From positions 1 to 42,791 of the forward strand of contig JAUCBJ010005336.1 in the NCBI GenBank assembly GCA_032718475.1: DNA of 42,791 bases. The letters are read 5' to 3'. Positions 13,001 to 25,200 of this stretch are shown piece by piece (within the stretch, counting starts at the first letter, position 1; every line of letters starts with the position of its first letter). A model generated the notes under the pieces. The model was given only the letters and a program-made list of their open reading frames with translations. It did not search any database and had not been told where the DNA came from. Source of the DNA: Nemertoderma westbladi. Its lineage: Eukaryota > Xenacoelomorpha > Nemertodermatida > Nemertodermatidae. The position numbers and the translations under genes are program-made.

Positions 13001-16000
13001 CATGTAGAGTAAGATTGTGGATCTGTGAGTTAGAAGAGCATGCAGAGTACGATTGTGGATCTGTGAGTTAGAAGAGCAAGTGGAGTAAGATTGTGGATCT
13101 GTGAGTTAGAAGAGCATGCAGAGTAAGGTTGTGGATCTGTGAGTTAGAAGAGCATGTAGAGTAAGATTGTGGATCTGTGAGTTAGAAGAGCATGCAGAGT
13201 ACGATTGTGGATCTGTGAGTTAGAAGAGCATGTAGAGTAAGATTGTGGATCTGTGAGTTAGAAGAGCATGCAGAGTAAGATTGTGGATCTGTGAGTTAGA
13301 AGAGCATGCAGAGTAAGATTGTGGATCTGTGAGTTAGAAGAGCATATAGAGTAAGATTGTGGATCTGTGAGTTAGAAGAGCATGTAGAGTAAGATGGTGG
13401 ATCTGTGAGTTAGAAGAGCATATAGAGTAAGATTGTGGATCTGTGAGTTAGAAGAGCATGTAGAGTAAGATTGTGGATCTGTGAGTTAGAAGAGCATGTA
13501 GAGTAAGATTGTGGATCTGTGAGTTAGAAGAGCATGCAGAGTAAGATTGTGGATCTGTGAGTTAGAAGAGCATGTAGAGTAAGATTGTGGATCTGTGAGT
13601 TAGAAGAGCATGCAGAGTAAGGTTGTGGATCTGTGAGTTAGAAGAGCATGTAGAGTAAGATTGTGGATCTGTGAGTTAGAAGAGCATGCAGAGTAAGGTT
13701 GTGTGTGAGTTAGAAGAGCATGTAGAGTAAGATTGTGGATCTGTGAGTTAGAAGAGCATGCAGAGTACGATTGTGGATCTGTGAGTTAGAAGAGCATGTA
13801 GAGTAAGATTGCGGATCTGTGAGTTAGAAGAGCATGCAGAGTAAGGTTGTGGATCTGTGAGTTAGAAGAGCATGTAGAGTAAGATTGTGGATCTGTGAGT
13901 TAGAAGAGCATGCAGAGTACGATTGTGGATCTGTGAGTTAGAAGAGCATGTAGAGTAAGATTGTGGATCTGTGAGTTAGAAGAGCATGCAGAGTAAGATT
14001 GTGGATCTGTGAGTTAGAAGAGCATGCAGAGTAAGATTGTGGATCTGTGAGTTAGAAGAGCATATAGAGTAAGATTGTGGATCTGTGAGTTAGAAGAGCA
14101 TGTAGAGTAAGATGGTGGATCTGTGAGTTAGAAGAGCATATAGAGTAAGATTGTGGATCTGTGAGTTAGAAGAGCATGTAGAGTAAGATTGTGGATCTGT
14201 GAGTTAGAAGAGCATGTAGAGTAAGATTGTGGATCTGTGAGTTAGAAGAGCATGCAGAGTAAGATTGTGGATCTGTGAGTTAGAAGAGCATGTAGAGTAA
14301 GATTGTGGATCTGTGAGTTAGAAGAGCATGCAGAGTAAGGTTGTGGATCTGTGAGTTAGAAGAGCATGTAGAGTAAGATTGTGGATCTGTGAGTTAGAAG
14401 AGCATGCAGAGTAAGGTTGTGTGTGAGTTAGAAGAGCATGTAGAGTAAGATTGTGGATCTGTGAGTTAGAAGAGCATGCAGAGTACGATTGTGGATCTGT
14501 GAGTTAGAAGAGCATGTAGAGTAAGATTGTGGATCTGTGAGTTAGAAGAGCATGCAGAGTAAGGTTGTGGATCTGTGAGTTAGAAGAGCATGTAGAGTAA
14601 GATTGTGGATCTGTGAGTTAGAAGAGCATGCAGAGTAAGGTTGTGTGTGAGTTAGAAGAGCATGTAGAGTAAGATTGTGGATCTGTGAGTTAGAAGAGCA
14701 TGCAGAGTAAGATTGTGGATCTGTGAGTTAGAAGAGCATGTAGAGTAAGATTGTGGATCTGTGAGTTAGAAGAGCATGCAGAGTAAGATTGTGGATCTGT
14801 GAGTTAGAAGAGCATGTAGAGTAAGATTGTGGATCTGTGAGTTAGAAGAGCATGCAGAGTAAGGTTGTGGATCTGTGAGTTAGAAGAGCATGTAGAGTAA
14901 GATTGTGGATCTGTGAGTTAGAAGAGCATGTAGAGTAAGGTTGTGTGTGAGTTAGAAGAGCATGTAGAGTAAGATTGTGGATCTGTGAGTTAGAAGAGCA
15001 TGCAGAGTACGATTGTGGATCTGTGAGTTAGAAGAGCATGCAGAGTAAGGTTGTGTGTGAGTTAGAAGAGCATGTAGAGTAAGGTTGTGGATCTGTGAGT
15101 TAGAAGAGCATGTAGAGTAAGGTTGTGTGTGAGTTAGAAGAGCATGTAGAGTAAGGTTGTGTGTGAGTTAGAAGAGCATGTAGAGTAAGATTGTGGATCT
15201 GTGAGTTAGAAGAGCATGCAGAGTACGATTGTGGATCTGTGAGTTAGAAGAGCATGCAGAGTAAGGTTGTGTGTGAGTTAGAAGAGCATGTAGAGTAAGG
15301 TTGTGGATCTGTGAGTTAGAAGAGCATGTAGAGTAAGATTGTGGATCTGTGAGTTAGAAGAGCATGCAGAGTAAGATTGTGGATCTGTGAGTTAGAAGAG
15401 CATGTAGAGTAAGGTTGTGTGTGAGTTAGAAGAGCATGTAGAGTAAGGTTGTGGATATGTGAGTTAGAAGAGCATGCAGACTAAGATTGTGGATCTGCGA
15501 GTTAGAAGAGCATGCAGAGTAAGGTTGTGTGTGAGTTAGAAGAGCATGTAGAGTAAGATTGTGGATCTGTCAGTTAGAAGAGCATGCAGAGTAAGATTGT
15601 GGATCTGTGAGTTAGAAGAGCATGCAGAGTAAGGTTGTGTGTGAGTTAGAAGAGCATGTAGAGTAAGGTGGTGGATCTGTGAGTTAGAAGAGCATGCAGA
15701 GTAAGATTGTGGATCTGTGAGTTAGAAGAGCATGTAGAGTAAGGTTGTGTGTGAGTTAGAAGAGCATGTAGAGTAAGGTTGTGGATCTGTGAGTTAGAAG
15801 AGCATATAGAGTAAGATTGTGGATCTGTGAGTTAGAAGAGCATGCAGAGTAAGATTGTGGATCTGTGAGTTAGAAGAGCATGTAGAGTAAGATTTTGGAT
15901 CTGTGAGTTAGAAGAGCATGTAGAGTAAGATTGTGGATCTGTGAGTTAGAAGAGCATGCAGAGTAAGGTTGTGGATCTGTGAGTTAGAAGAGCATGTAGA

Positions 16001-19000
16001 GTAAGATTGTGGATCTGTGAGTTAGAAGAGCATGCAGAGTAAGGTTGTGTGTGAGTTAGAAGAGCATGTAGAGTAAGATTGTGGATCTGTGAGTTAGAAG
16101 AGCATGCAGAGTACGATTGTGGATCTGTGAGTTAGAAGAGCAAGTGGAGTAAGATTGTGGATCTGTGAGTTAGAAGAGCATGCAGAGTAAGGTTGTGGAT
16201 CTGTGAGTTAGAAGAGCATGTAGAGTAAGATTGTGGATCTGTGAGTTAGAAGAGCATGCAGAGTACGATTGTGGATCTGTGAGTTAGAAGAGCATGTAGA
16301 GTAAGATTGTGGATCTGTGAGTTAGAAGAGCATGCAGAGTAAGATTGTGGATCTGTGAGTTAGAAGAGCATGCAGAGTAAGATTGTGGATCTGTGAGTTA
16401 GAAGAGCATATAGAGTAAGATTGTGGATCTGTGAGTTAGAAGAGCATGTAGAGTAAGATGGTGGATCTGTGAGTTAGAAGAGCATATAGAGTAAGATTGT
16501 GGATCTGTGAGTTAGAAGAGCATGTAGAGTAAGATTGTGGATCTGTGAGTTAGAAGAGCATGTAGAGTAAGATTGTGGATCTGTGAGTTAGAAGAGCATG
16601 CAGAGTAAGATTGTGGATCTGTGAGTTAGAAGAGCATGTAGAGTAAGATTGTGGATCTGTGAGTTAGAAGAGCATGCAGAGTAAGGTTGTGGATCTGTGA
16701 GTTAGAAGAGCATGTAGAGTAAGATTGTGGATCTGTGAGTTAGAAGAGCATGCAGAGTAAGGTTGTGTGTGAGTTAGAAGAGCATGTAGAGTAAGATTGT
16801 GGATCTGTGAGTTAGAAGAGCATGCAGAGTACGATTGTGGATCTGTGAGTTAGAAGAGCATGTAGAGTAAGATTGCGGATCTGTGAGTTAGAAGAGCATG
16901 CAGAGTAAGGTTGTGGATCTGTGAGTTAGAAGAGCATGTAGAGTAAGATTGTGGATCTGTGAGTTAGAAGAGCATGCAGAGTACGATTGTGGATCTGTGA
17001 GTTAGAAGAGCATGTAGAGTAAGATTGTGGATCTGTGAGTTAGAAGAGCATGCAGAGTAAGATTGTGGATCTGTGAGTTAGAAGAGCATGTAGAGTAAGA
17101 TTGTGGATCTGTGAGTTAGAAGAGCATGCAGAGTACGATTGTGGATCTGTGAGTTAGAAGAGCATGTAGAGTAAGATTGTGGATCTGTGAGTTAGAAGAG
17201 CATGCAGAGTAAGGTTGTGGATCTGTGAGTTAGAAGAGCATGTAGAGTAAGATTGTGGATCTGTGAGTTAGAAGAGCATGCAGAGTACGATTGTGGATCT
17301 GTGAGTTAGAAGAGCATGTAGAGTAAGATTGTGGATCTGTGAGTTAGAAGAGCATGCAGAGTAAGATTGTGGATCTGTGAGTTAGAAGAGCATGCAGAGT
17401 AAGATTGTGGATCTGTGAGTTAGAAGAGCATATAGAGTAAGATTGTGGATCTGTGAGTTAGAAGAGCATGTCGAGTAAGATGGTGGATCTGTGAGTTAGA
17501 AGAGCATATAGAGTAAGATTGTGGATCTGTGAGTTAGAAGAGCATGTAGAGTAAGATTGTGGATCTGTGAGTTAGAAGAGCATGTAGAGTAAGATTGTGG
17601 ATCTGTGAGTTAGAAGAGCATGCAGAGTAAGATTGTGGATCTGTGAGTTAGAAGAGCATGTAGAGTAAGATTGTGGATCTGTGAGTTAGAAGAGCATGCA
17701 GAGTAAGGTTGTGGATCTGTGAGTTAGAAGAGCATGTAGAGTAAGATTGTGGATCTGTGAGTTAGAAGAGCATGCAGAGTAAGGTTGTGTGTGAGTTAGA
17801 AGAGCATGTAGAGTAAGATTGTGGATCTGTGAGTTAGAAGAGCATGCAGAGTACGATTGTGGATCTGTGAGTTAGAAGAGCATGTAGAGTAAGATTGTGG
17901 ATCTGTGAGTTAGAAGAGCATGCAGAGTAAGGTTGTGGATCTGTGAGTTAGAAGAGCATGTAGAGTAAGATTGTGGATCTGTGAGTTAGAAGAGCATGCA
18001 GAGTAAGGTTGTGTGTGAGTTAGAAGAGCATGTAGAGTAAGATTGTGGATCTGTGAGTTAGAAGAGCATGCAGAGTAAGATTGTGGATCTGTGAGTTAGA
18101 AGAGCATGTAGAGTAAGATTGTGGATCTGTGAGTTAGAAGAGCATGCAGAGTAAGGTTGTGGATCTGTGAGTTAGAAGAGCATGTAGAGTAAGATTGTGG
18201 ATCTGTGAGTTAGAAGAGCATGTAGAGTAAGGTTGTGTGTGAGTTAGAAGAGCATGTAGAGTAAGATTGTGGATCTGTGAGTTAGAAGAGCATGCAGAGT
18301 ACGATTGTGGATCTGTGAGTTAGAAGAGCATGCAGAGTAAGGTTGTGTGTGAGTTAGAAGAGCATGTAGAGTAAGATTGTGGATCTGAGAGTTAGAAGAG
18401 CATGCAGAGTACGATTGTGGATCTGTGAGTTAGAAGAGCATGCAGAGTAAGGTTGTGTGTGAGTTAGAAGAGCATGTAGAGTAAGATTGTGGATCTGTGA
18501 GTTAGAAGAGCATGCAGAGTAAGATTGTGGATCTGTGAGTTAGAAGAGCATGTAGAGTAAGGTTGTGTGTGAGTTAGAAGAGCATGTAGAGTAAGGTTGT
18601 GGATATGTGAGTTAGAAGAGCATGCAGACTAAGATTGTGGATCTGCGAGTTAGAAGAGCATGCAGAGTAAGGTTGTGTGTGAGTTAGAAGAGCATGTAGA
18701 GTAAGATTGTGGATCTGTCAGTTAGAAGAGCATGCAGAGTAAGATTGTGGATCTGTGAGTTAGAAGAGCATGCAGAGTAAGGTTGTGTGTGAGTTAGAAG
18801 AGCATGTAGAGTAAGGTGGTGGATCTGTGAGTTAGAAGAGCATGCAGAGTAAGATTGTGGATCTGTGAGTTAGAAGAGCATGTAGAGTAAGGTTGTGTGT
18901 GAGTTAGAAGAGCATGTAGAGTAAGGTTGTGGATCTGTGAGTTAGAAGAGCATATAGAGTAAGATTGTGGATCTGTGAGTTAGAAGAGCATGCAGAGTAA

Positions 19001-21363
19001 GATTGTGGATCTGTGAGTTAGAAGAGCATGTAGAGTAAGATTTTGGATCTGTGAGTTAGAAGAGCATGTAGAGTAAGATTGTGGATCTGTGAGTTAGAAG
19101 AGCATGCAGAGTAAGGTTGTGGATCTGTGAGTTAGAAGAGCATGTAGAGTAAGATTGTGGATCTGTGAGTTAGAAGAGCATGCAGAGTAAGGTTGTGTGT
19201 GAGTTAGAAGAGCATGTAGAGTAAGATTGTGGATCTGTGAGTTAGAAGAGCATGCAGAGTACGATTGTGGATCTGTGAGTTAGAAGAGCATGTGGAGTAA
19301 GATTGTGGATCTGTGAGTTAGAAGAGCATGCAGAGTAAGGTTGTGGATCTGTGAGTTAGAAGAGCATGTAGAGTAAGATTGTGGATCTGTGAGTTAGAAG
19401 AGCATGCAGAGTACGATTGTGGATCTGTGAGTTAGAAGAGCATGTAGAGTAAGATTGTGGATCTGTGAGTTAGAAGAGCATGCAGAGTAAGATTGTGGAT
19501 CTGTGAGTTAGAAGAGCATGCAGAGTAAGATTGTGGATCTGTGAGTTAGAAGAGCATATAGAGTAAGATTGTGGATCTGTGAGTTAGAAGAGCATGTAGA
19601 GTAAGATGGTGGATCTGTGAGTTAGAAGAGCATATAGAGTAAGATTGTGGATCTGTGAGTTAGAAGAGCATGTAGAGTAAGATTGTGGATCTGTGAGTTA
19701 GAAGAGCATGTAGAGTAAGATTGTGGATCTGTGAGTTAGAAGAGCATGCAGAGTAAGATTGTGGATCTGTGAGTTAGAAGAGCATGTAGAGTAAGATTGT
19801 GGATCTGTGAGTTAGAAGAGCATGCAGAGTAAGGTTGTGGATCTGTGAGTTAGAAGAGCATGTAGAGTAAGATTGTGGATCTGTGAGTTAGAAGAGCATG
19901 CAGAGTAAGGTTGTGTGTGAGTTAGAAGAGCATGTAGAGTAAGATTGTGGATCTGTGAGTTAGAAGAGCATGCAGAGTACGATTGTGGATCTGTGAGTTA
20001 GAAGAGCATGTAGAGTAAGATTGTGGATCTGTGAGTTAGAAGAGCATGCAGAGTAAGGTTGTGGATCTGTGAGTTAGAAGAGCATGTAGAGTAAGATTGT
20101 GGATCTGTGAGTTAGAAGAGCATGCAGAGTAAGGTTGTGTGTGAGTTAGAAGAGCATGTAGAGTAAGATTGTGGATCTGTGAGTTAGAAGAGCATGCAGA
20201 GTAAGATTGTGGATCTGTGAGTTAGAAGAGCATGTAGAGTAAGATTGTGGATCTGTGAGTTAGAAGAGCATGCAGAGTAAGGTTGTGGATCTGTGAGTTA
20301 GAAGAGCATGTAGAGTAAGATTGTGGATCTGTGAGTTAGAAGAGCATGCAGAGTAAGGTTGTGTGTGAGTTAGAAGAGCATGTAGAGTAAGATTGTGGAT
20401 CTGTGAGTTAGAAGAGCATGCAGAGTACGATTGTGGATCTGTGAGTTAGAAGAGCATGCAGAGTAAGGTTGTGTGTGAGTTAGAAGAGCATGTAGAGTAA
20501 GATTGTGGATCTGAGAGTTAGAAGAGCATGCAGAGTACGATTGTGGATCTGTGAGTTAGAAGAGCATGCAGAGTAAGGTTGTGTGTGAGTTAGAAGAGCA
20601 TGTAGAGTAAGATTGTGGATCTGTGAGTTAGAAGAGCATGCAGAGTAAGATTGTGGATCTGTGAGTTAGAAGAGCATGTAGAGTAAGGTTGTGTGTGAGT
20701 TAGAAGAGCATGTAGAGTAAGGTTGTGGATATGTGAGTTAGAAGAGCATGCAGACTAAGATTGTGGATCTGCGAGTTAGAAGAGCATGCAGAGTAAGGTT
20801 GTGTGTGAGTTAGAAGAGCATGTAGAGTAAGATTGTGGATCTGTCAGTTAGAAGAGCATGCAGAGTAAGATTGTGGATCTGTGAGTTAGAAGAGCATGCA
20901 GAGTAAGGTTGTGTGTGAGTTAGAAGAGCATGTAGAGTAAGGTGGTGGATCTGTGAGTTAGAAGAGCATGCAGAGTAAGATTGTGGATCTGTGAGTTAGA
21001 AGAGCATGTAGAGTAAGGTTGTGTGTGAGTTAGAAGAGCATGTAGAGTAAGGTTGTGGATCTGTGAGTTAGAAGAGCATATAGAGTAAGATTGTGGATCT
21101 GTGAGTTAGAAGAGCATGCAGAGTAAGATTGTGGATCTGTGAGTTAGAAGAGCATGTAGAGTAAGATTTTGGATCTGTGAGTTAGAAGAGCATGTAGAGT
21201 AAGATTGTGGATCTGTGAGTTAGAAGAGCATGCAGAGTAAGATTGTGGATCTGTGAGTTAGAAGAGCATGCAGAGTAAGATTGTGGATCTGTGAGTTAGA
21301 AGAGCATGCAGGGTAAGATTGTGGATCTGTGAGTTAGAAGAGCATGTAGAGTAAGATTGTGGA
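4087..21363 (+). repeat. 38-bp satellite array, about 17.3 kb
   Basis: Roughly 450-470 tandem units beginning GTGAGTTAGAAGAGCATG. The main unit is 38 bp; a 32-bp variant lacks GGATCT and reads GGTTGTGTGTGAG at the junction. The most variable position is the CATGTA/CATGCA/CATATA triplet, with recurring private changes (GTACGA, GATGGTGG, GATTTTGG, CAGACTAAG). The left part, to about 11.2 kb, is mostly simple 38-mers with scattered 32-mers. The right part is rich in 32-mers and organised in multi-kilobase repeated blocks. Every unit has stop codons, so there is no coding potential. The array starts inside a transposon-like repeat and ends at unrelated AT-rich DNA. Confidence 0.98.
11267..21170. 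repeat. Higher-order repeat domain of the 38-bp satellite
   Basis: Rare variant units recur at identical spacing. GATGGTGG occurs at 11267, 13393, 16457 and 19605 (steps of 2126, 3064 and 3148). GGATATGTGAG occurs near 12391, 15455, 18603 and 20729 (steps of 3064, 3148 and 2126). GATTTTGG occurs at 12827, 15891, 19039 and 21165 with the same three steps. This shows tandem duplication of blocks of about 2.1-3.1 kb, each containing some 60-90 monomers. The blocks differ in length by whole groups of monomers, as expected from unequal exchange. Confidence 0.9.
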
Positions 21364-21601
21364 AACCATAAATATTTACTGAATTGGGTGTCCATGTGAT
21401 CGTCGGAAATATAAATAAATTAAGGTTACAAAATTAATATAAAAAATGTTACAAATACAGTTACAATCAATATGATAGACCTCGGAAATAAAGCGAGTTA
21501 AGGGCAAAACAAATGCAAATATTTATTTAATAAATCATAATAAATAATTAATAATAGTTAACTAATCAATTCTATGGTTTAGAAGTGAACCAGTCTGTGG
21601 T
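21364..21601. other. AT-rich stretch, probable 3' UTR of the candidate exon
   Basis: AT-rich, with no reading frame. On the minus strand it follows the stop codon of the candidate terminal exon and contains AATAAA at 21527-21522, about 75 bases past that stop, which would suit a polyadenylation signal. A 23-base sequence is loosely duplicated at about 21572-21610 (TATGGTTTAGAAGTGA and TGTGGTTTAGAAATGA). Confidence 0.4.
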
Positions 21602-21856
21602 TTAGAAATGATCACCCCCTCCCCCATGGTGTCCATGCGACATGTTCCCTCCACCAATTTCTCCTCTGGTACTGCCGCCCCCTACCAGAGGTTTTGGGAA
21701 CTGTTGTGGGGCCGCCAACTTCGATCCTCCTCGTCTCAACATCCGCTTCTCTAGCGCTCTCAGATGTGATTTCCTGTTGCACTGGCAATAGTTAGCAGGC
21801 AATGAGGGAGACGGGCATATGGAACCATGTCTTAAACTGAATAGTTGTATTTGCGA
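21602..21856 (-). CDS. Candidate terminal exon of an unrecognised gene
   Basis: An open frame of 84 codons plus stop follows a good 3' splice site on the minus strand (TATTTATTGCAG, AG at 21858-21857, phase 0) and is followed by AATAAA about 75 bases after the stop. The peptide has a basic segment (RALEKRMLRRGGSK) and ends in a glycine/histidine-rich tail (NMSHGHHGGGGDHF). It is GC-rich compared with the surrounding DNA. I do not recognise the family. No in-frame partner exon is convincing in 21857-27231, because a 3.8-kb satellite lies directly upstream. A possible small exon with acceptor near 22142 and a GTAAGT donor near 22085 has stops in the frame that would be needed. A chance open frame remains possible. 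Confidence 0.35.
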   Translation of the reverse strand, partial: SQIQLFSLRHGSICPSPSLPANYCQCNRKSHLRALEKRMLRRGGSKLAAPQQFPKPLVGGGSTRGEIGGGNMSHGHHGGGGDHF

Positions 21857-22253
21857 CTGCAATAAATATTTATTTAATAATAAATAAATTGATTATAATA
21901 AATAATCATTTATTATAATTCCAAACCACGGTTATATGAGAGGGCACCGTTATAAGTGCATCTAATACGAACCATGATCACATCATACAAAGGTCATTGA
22001 ACTATGATAAAATAAAGTGAAAAAATTAAGTAACACCATCCTGGCAGGGGATGTAACCGAGCTCGATATATTTTTACTTACGTATTTCCAATCTAATAAT
22101 GTAAAGTAAATTTATCGCTGAAAATGTAGCCTCTATAAGAAGAGGGAGAGGGTGTTCCACCCACACTAACTCCAAAGCAAACGTTGAACACTATCCAACT
22201 CTTTTTAGGTTCCCATATCCCTGGGAAGGTACAAAATATAGACTATCGAAACT
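21857..22253 (-). other. Satellite flank: possible SINE body
   Basis: AT-rich up to about 22100. Read on the minus strand, 22253 down to about 22150 directly continues the last 49-bp unit with CAGTTTCGATAGTC, which resembles an RNA polymerase III B box, then TTCCCAGGGATATGGGAACC and a body ending in pyrimidine-rich sequence. This is what would be expected downstream of a tRNA-derived SINE head. It contains no protein-coding gene. Confidence 0.35.
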
Positions 22254-25200
22254 GGTACCGGTACCTCCCACCTAGAAGCAAATCAAGTGACCACTCTACC
22301 AGCTAGCTGGTACCTCCCACCTAGAAGCAAATCGAGTGACCATTCCACCAGCTAGCTGGTACCTCCCACCTTGAAGCAAATCGCGTGACCATTCCACCAG
22401 CTAGCTGGTACCTCCCACCTAGAAGCAAATCGAGTGACCATTCCACCAGCTAGCTGGTACCTCCCACCTAGAAGCAAATCGAGTGACCACTCCACCAGCT
22501 AGCTGGTACCTCCCACCTAGAATCAAATCGAGTGACCATTCCACCAGCTAGCTGGTACCTCCCACTTAGAAGCAAATCGAGTGACCACTCTACCAGCTAG
22601 CCGGTACCTCCCACCTTTAAGCAAATCGAGTGACCATTCCACCAGCTAGCTGGTACCTCCCACCTAGAAGCAAATCGAGTGACCATTCCACCAGCTAGCT
22701 GGTACCTCCCACCTAGAAGCAAATCGTGTGACCATTCCACCAGCTAGCTGGTACCTCCCACCTTGAAGCAAATCGAGTGACCATTCCACCAGCTAGCTGG
22801 TACCTCCCACCTAGAAGCAAATCGAGTGACCACTCCACCAGCTAGCTGGTACCTCCCACCTTGAAGCAAATCGAGTGACCACTCCACCAGCTACCTGGTA
22901 CCTCCCACCTAGAATCAAATCGAGTGACCATTCCACCAGCTAGCTGGTACCTCCCACCTAGAAGCAAATCGTGTGACCATTCCACCAGCTAGCTGGTACC
23001 TCCCACCTTGAAGCAAATCGCGTGACCATTCCACCAGCTAGCTGGTACCTCCCACCTAGAAGCAAATCGAGTGACCATTCCACCAGCTAGCTGGTACCTC
23101 CCACCTAGAAGCAAATCGAGTGACCACTCCACCAGCTAGCTGGTACCTCCCACCTTGAAGCAAATCGAGTGACCACTCCACCAGCTAGCTGGTACCTCCC
23201 ACCTAGAATCAAATCGAGTGACCATTCCACCAGCTAGCTGGTACCTCCCACCTAGAAGCAAATCGAGTGACCACTCTACCAGCTAGCCGGTACCTCCCAC
23301 CTTTAAGCAAATCGAGTGACCATTCCACCAGCTAGCTGGTACCTCCCACCTAGAAGCAAATCGAGTGACCATTCCACCAGCTAGCTGGTACCTCCCACCT
23401 AGAAGCAAATCGTGTGACCATTCCACCAGCTAGCTGGTACCTCCCACCTAGAAGCAAATCGAGTGACCACTCTACCAGCTAGCCGGTACCTCCCACCTTT
23501 AAGCAAATCGAGTGACCATTCCACCAGCTAGCTGGTACCTCCCACCTAGAAGCAAATGGAGTGACCATTCCACCAGCTAGCTGGTACCTCCCACCTAGAA
23601 GCAAATCGAGTGACCACTCCACCAGCTAGCTGGTACCTCCCACCTAGAAGCAAATCGTGTGACCATTCCACCAGCTAGCTGGTACCTCCCACCTAGAAGC
23701 AAATCGTGTGACCACTCCACCAGCTAGCTGGTACCTCCCACCTAGAATCAAATCGAGTGACCATTCCACCAGCTAGCTGGTACCTCCCACCTAGAAGCAA
23801 ATCGTGTGACCACTCCACCAGCTAGCTGGTACCTCCCACCTAGAATCAAATCGAGTGACAATTCCACCAGCTAGCTGGTACCTCCCACCTAGAAGCAAAT
23901 CGAGTGACCATTCCACCAGCTAGCTGGTACCTCCCACCTAGAAGCAAATCGAGTGACCATTCCACCAGCTAGCTGGTACCTCCCACCTAGAAGCAAATCG
24001 TGTGACCATTCCACCAGCTAGTTGGTACCTCCCACCTAGAAGCAAATCGTGTGACCATTCCACCAGCTAGCTGGTACCTCCCACCTAGAAGCAAATCGTG
24101 TGACCACTCCACCAGCTAGCTGGTACCTCCCACCTAGAAGCAAATCGAGTGACCATTCCACCAGCTAGCTGGTACCTCCCACCTAGAAGCAAATCGAGTG
24201 ACCATTCCACCAGCTAGCTGGTACCTCCCACCTAGAAGCAAATCGAGTGACCATTCCACCAGCTAGCTGGTACCTCCCACCTAGAAGCAAATCGTGTGAC
24301 CACTCCACCAGCTAGCTGGTACCTCCCGTCTAGAAGCAAATCGAGTGACCATTCCACCAGCTAGCTGGTACCTCCCACCTAGAAGCAAATCGAGTGACCA
24401 TTCCACCAGCTAGCTGGTACCTCCCACCTAGAAGCAAATCGAGTGACGATTCCACCAGCTAGCTGGTACATCCCACCTTGAAGCAAATCGAGTGACCATT
24501 CCACCAGCTAGCTGGTACCTCCCACCTAGAAGCAAATCGAGTGACCATTCCACCAGCTAGCTGGTACCTCCCACCTAGAAGCAAATCGTGTGACCATTCC
24601 ACCAGCTAGCTGGTACCTCCCACCTAGAAGCAAATCGAGTGACCACTCTACCAGCTAGCTGGTACCTCCCACCTAGAAGCAAATCGAGTGACCATTCCAC
24701 CAGCTAGCTGGTACCTCCCACCTAGAAGCAAATCGAGTGACCACTCCACCAGCTAGGTGGTACCTCCCGTCTAGAAGCAAATCGAGTGACCATTCCACCA
24801 GCTAGCTGGTACCTCCCACCTAGAAGCAAATCGAGTGACCATTCCACCAGCTAGCTGGTACCTCCCATCTAGAAGCAAATCGAGTGACCACTCCACCAGC
24901 TAGCTGGTACCTCTCACCTAGAAGCAAATCGAGTGACCATTCCACCAGCTAGCTGGTACCTCCCGTCTAGAAGCAAATCGAGTGACCATTCCACCAGCTA
25001 GCTGGTACCTCCCACCTTGAAGCAAATCGAGTGACCACTCTACCAGCTAGCTGGTACCTCCCGTCTAGAAGCAAATCGAGTGACCACTCCACCAGCTAGC
25101 TGGTACCTCCCACCTAGAATCAAATCGAGTGACCATTCCACCAGCTAGCTGGTACCTCCCACCTAGAAGCAAATCGAGTGACCATTCCACCAGCTAATTG

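Noticed and set aside
4087-21363. CRISPR-like regular repeats
   Set aside because: Units are directly tandem without unique spacers, and the setting is an animal genome with introns.
22080-22145. Possible small minus-strand exon with TTATAG acceptor and GTAAGT donor
   Set aside because: The frame needed to join the candidate terminal exon contains a stop, and the sequence looks like SINE body.
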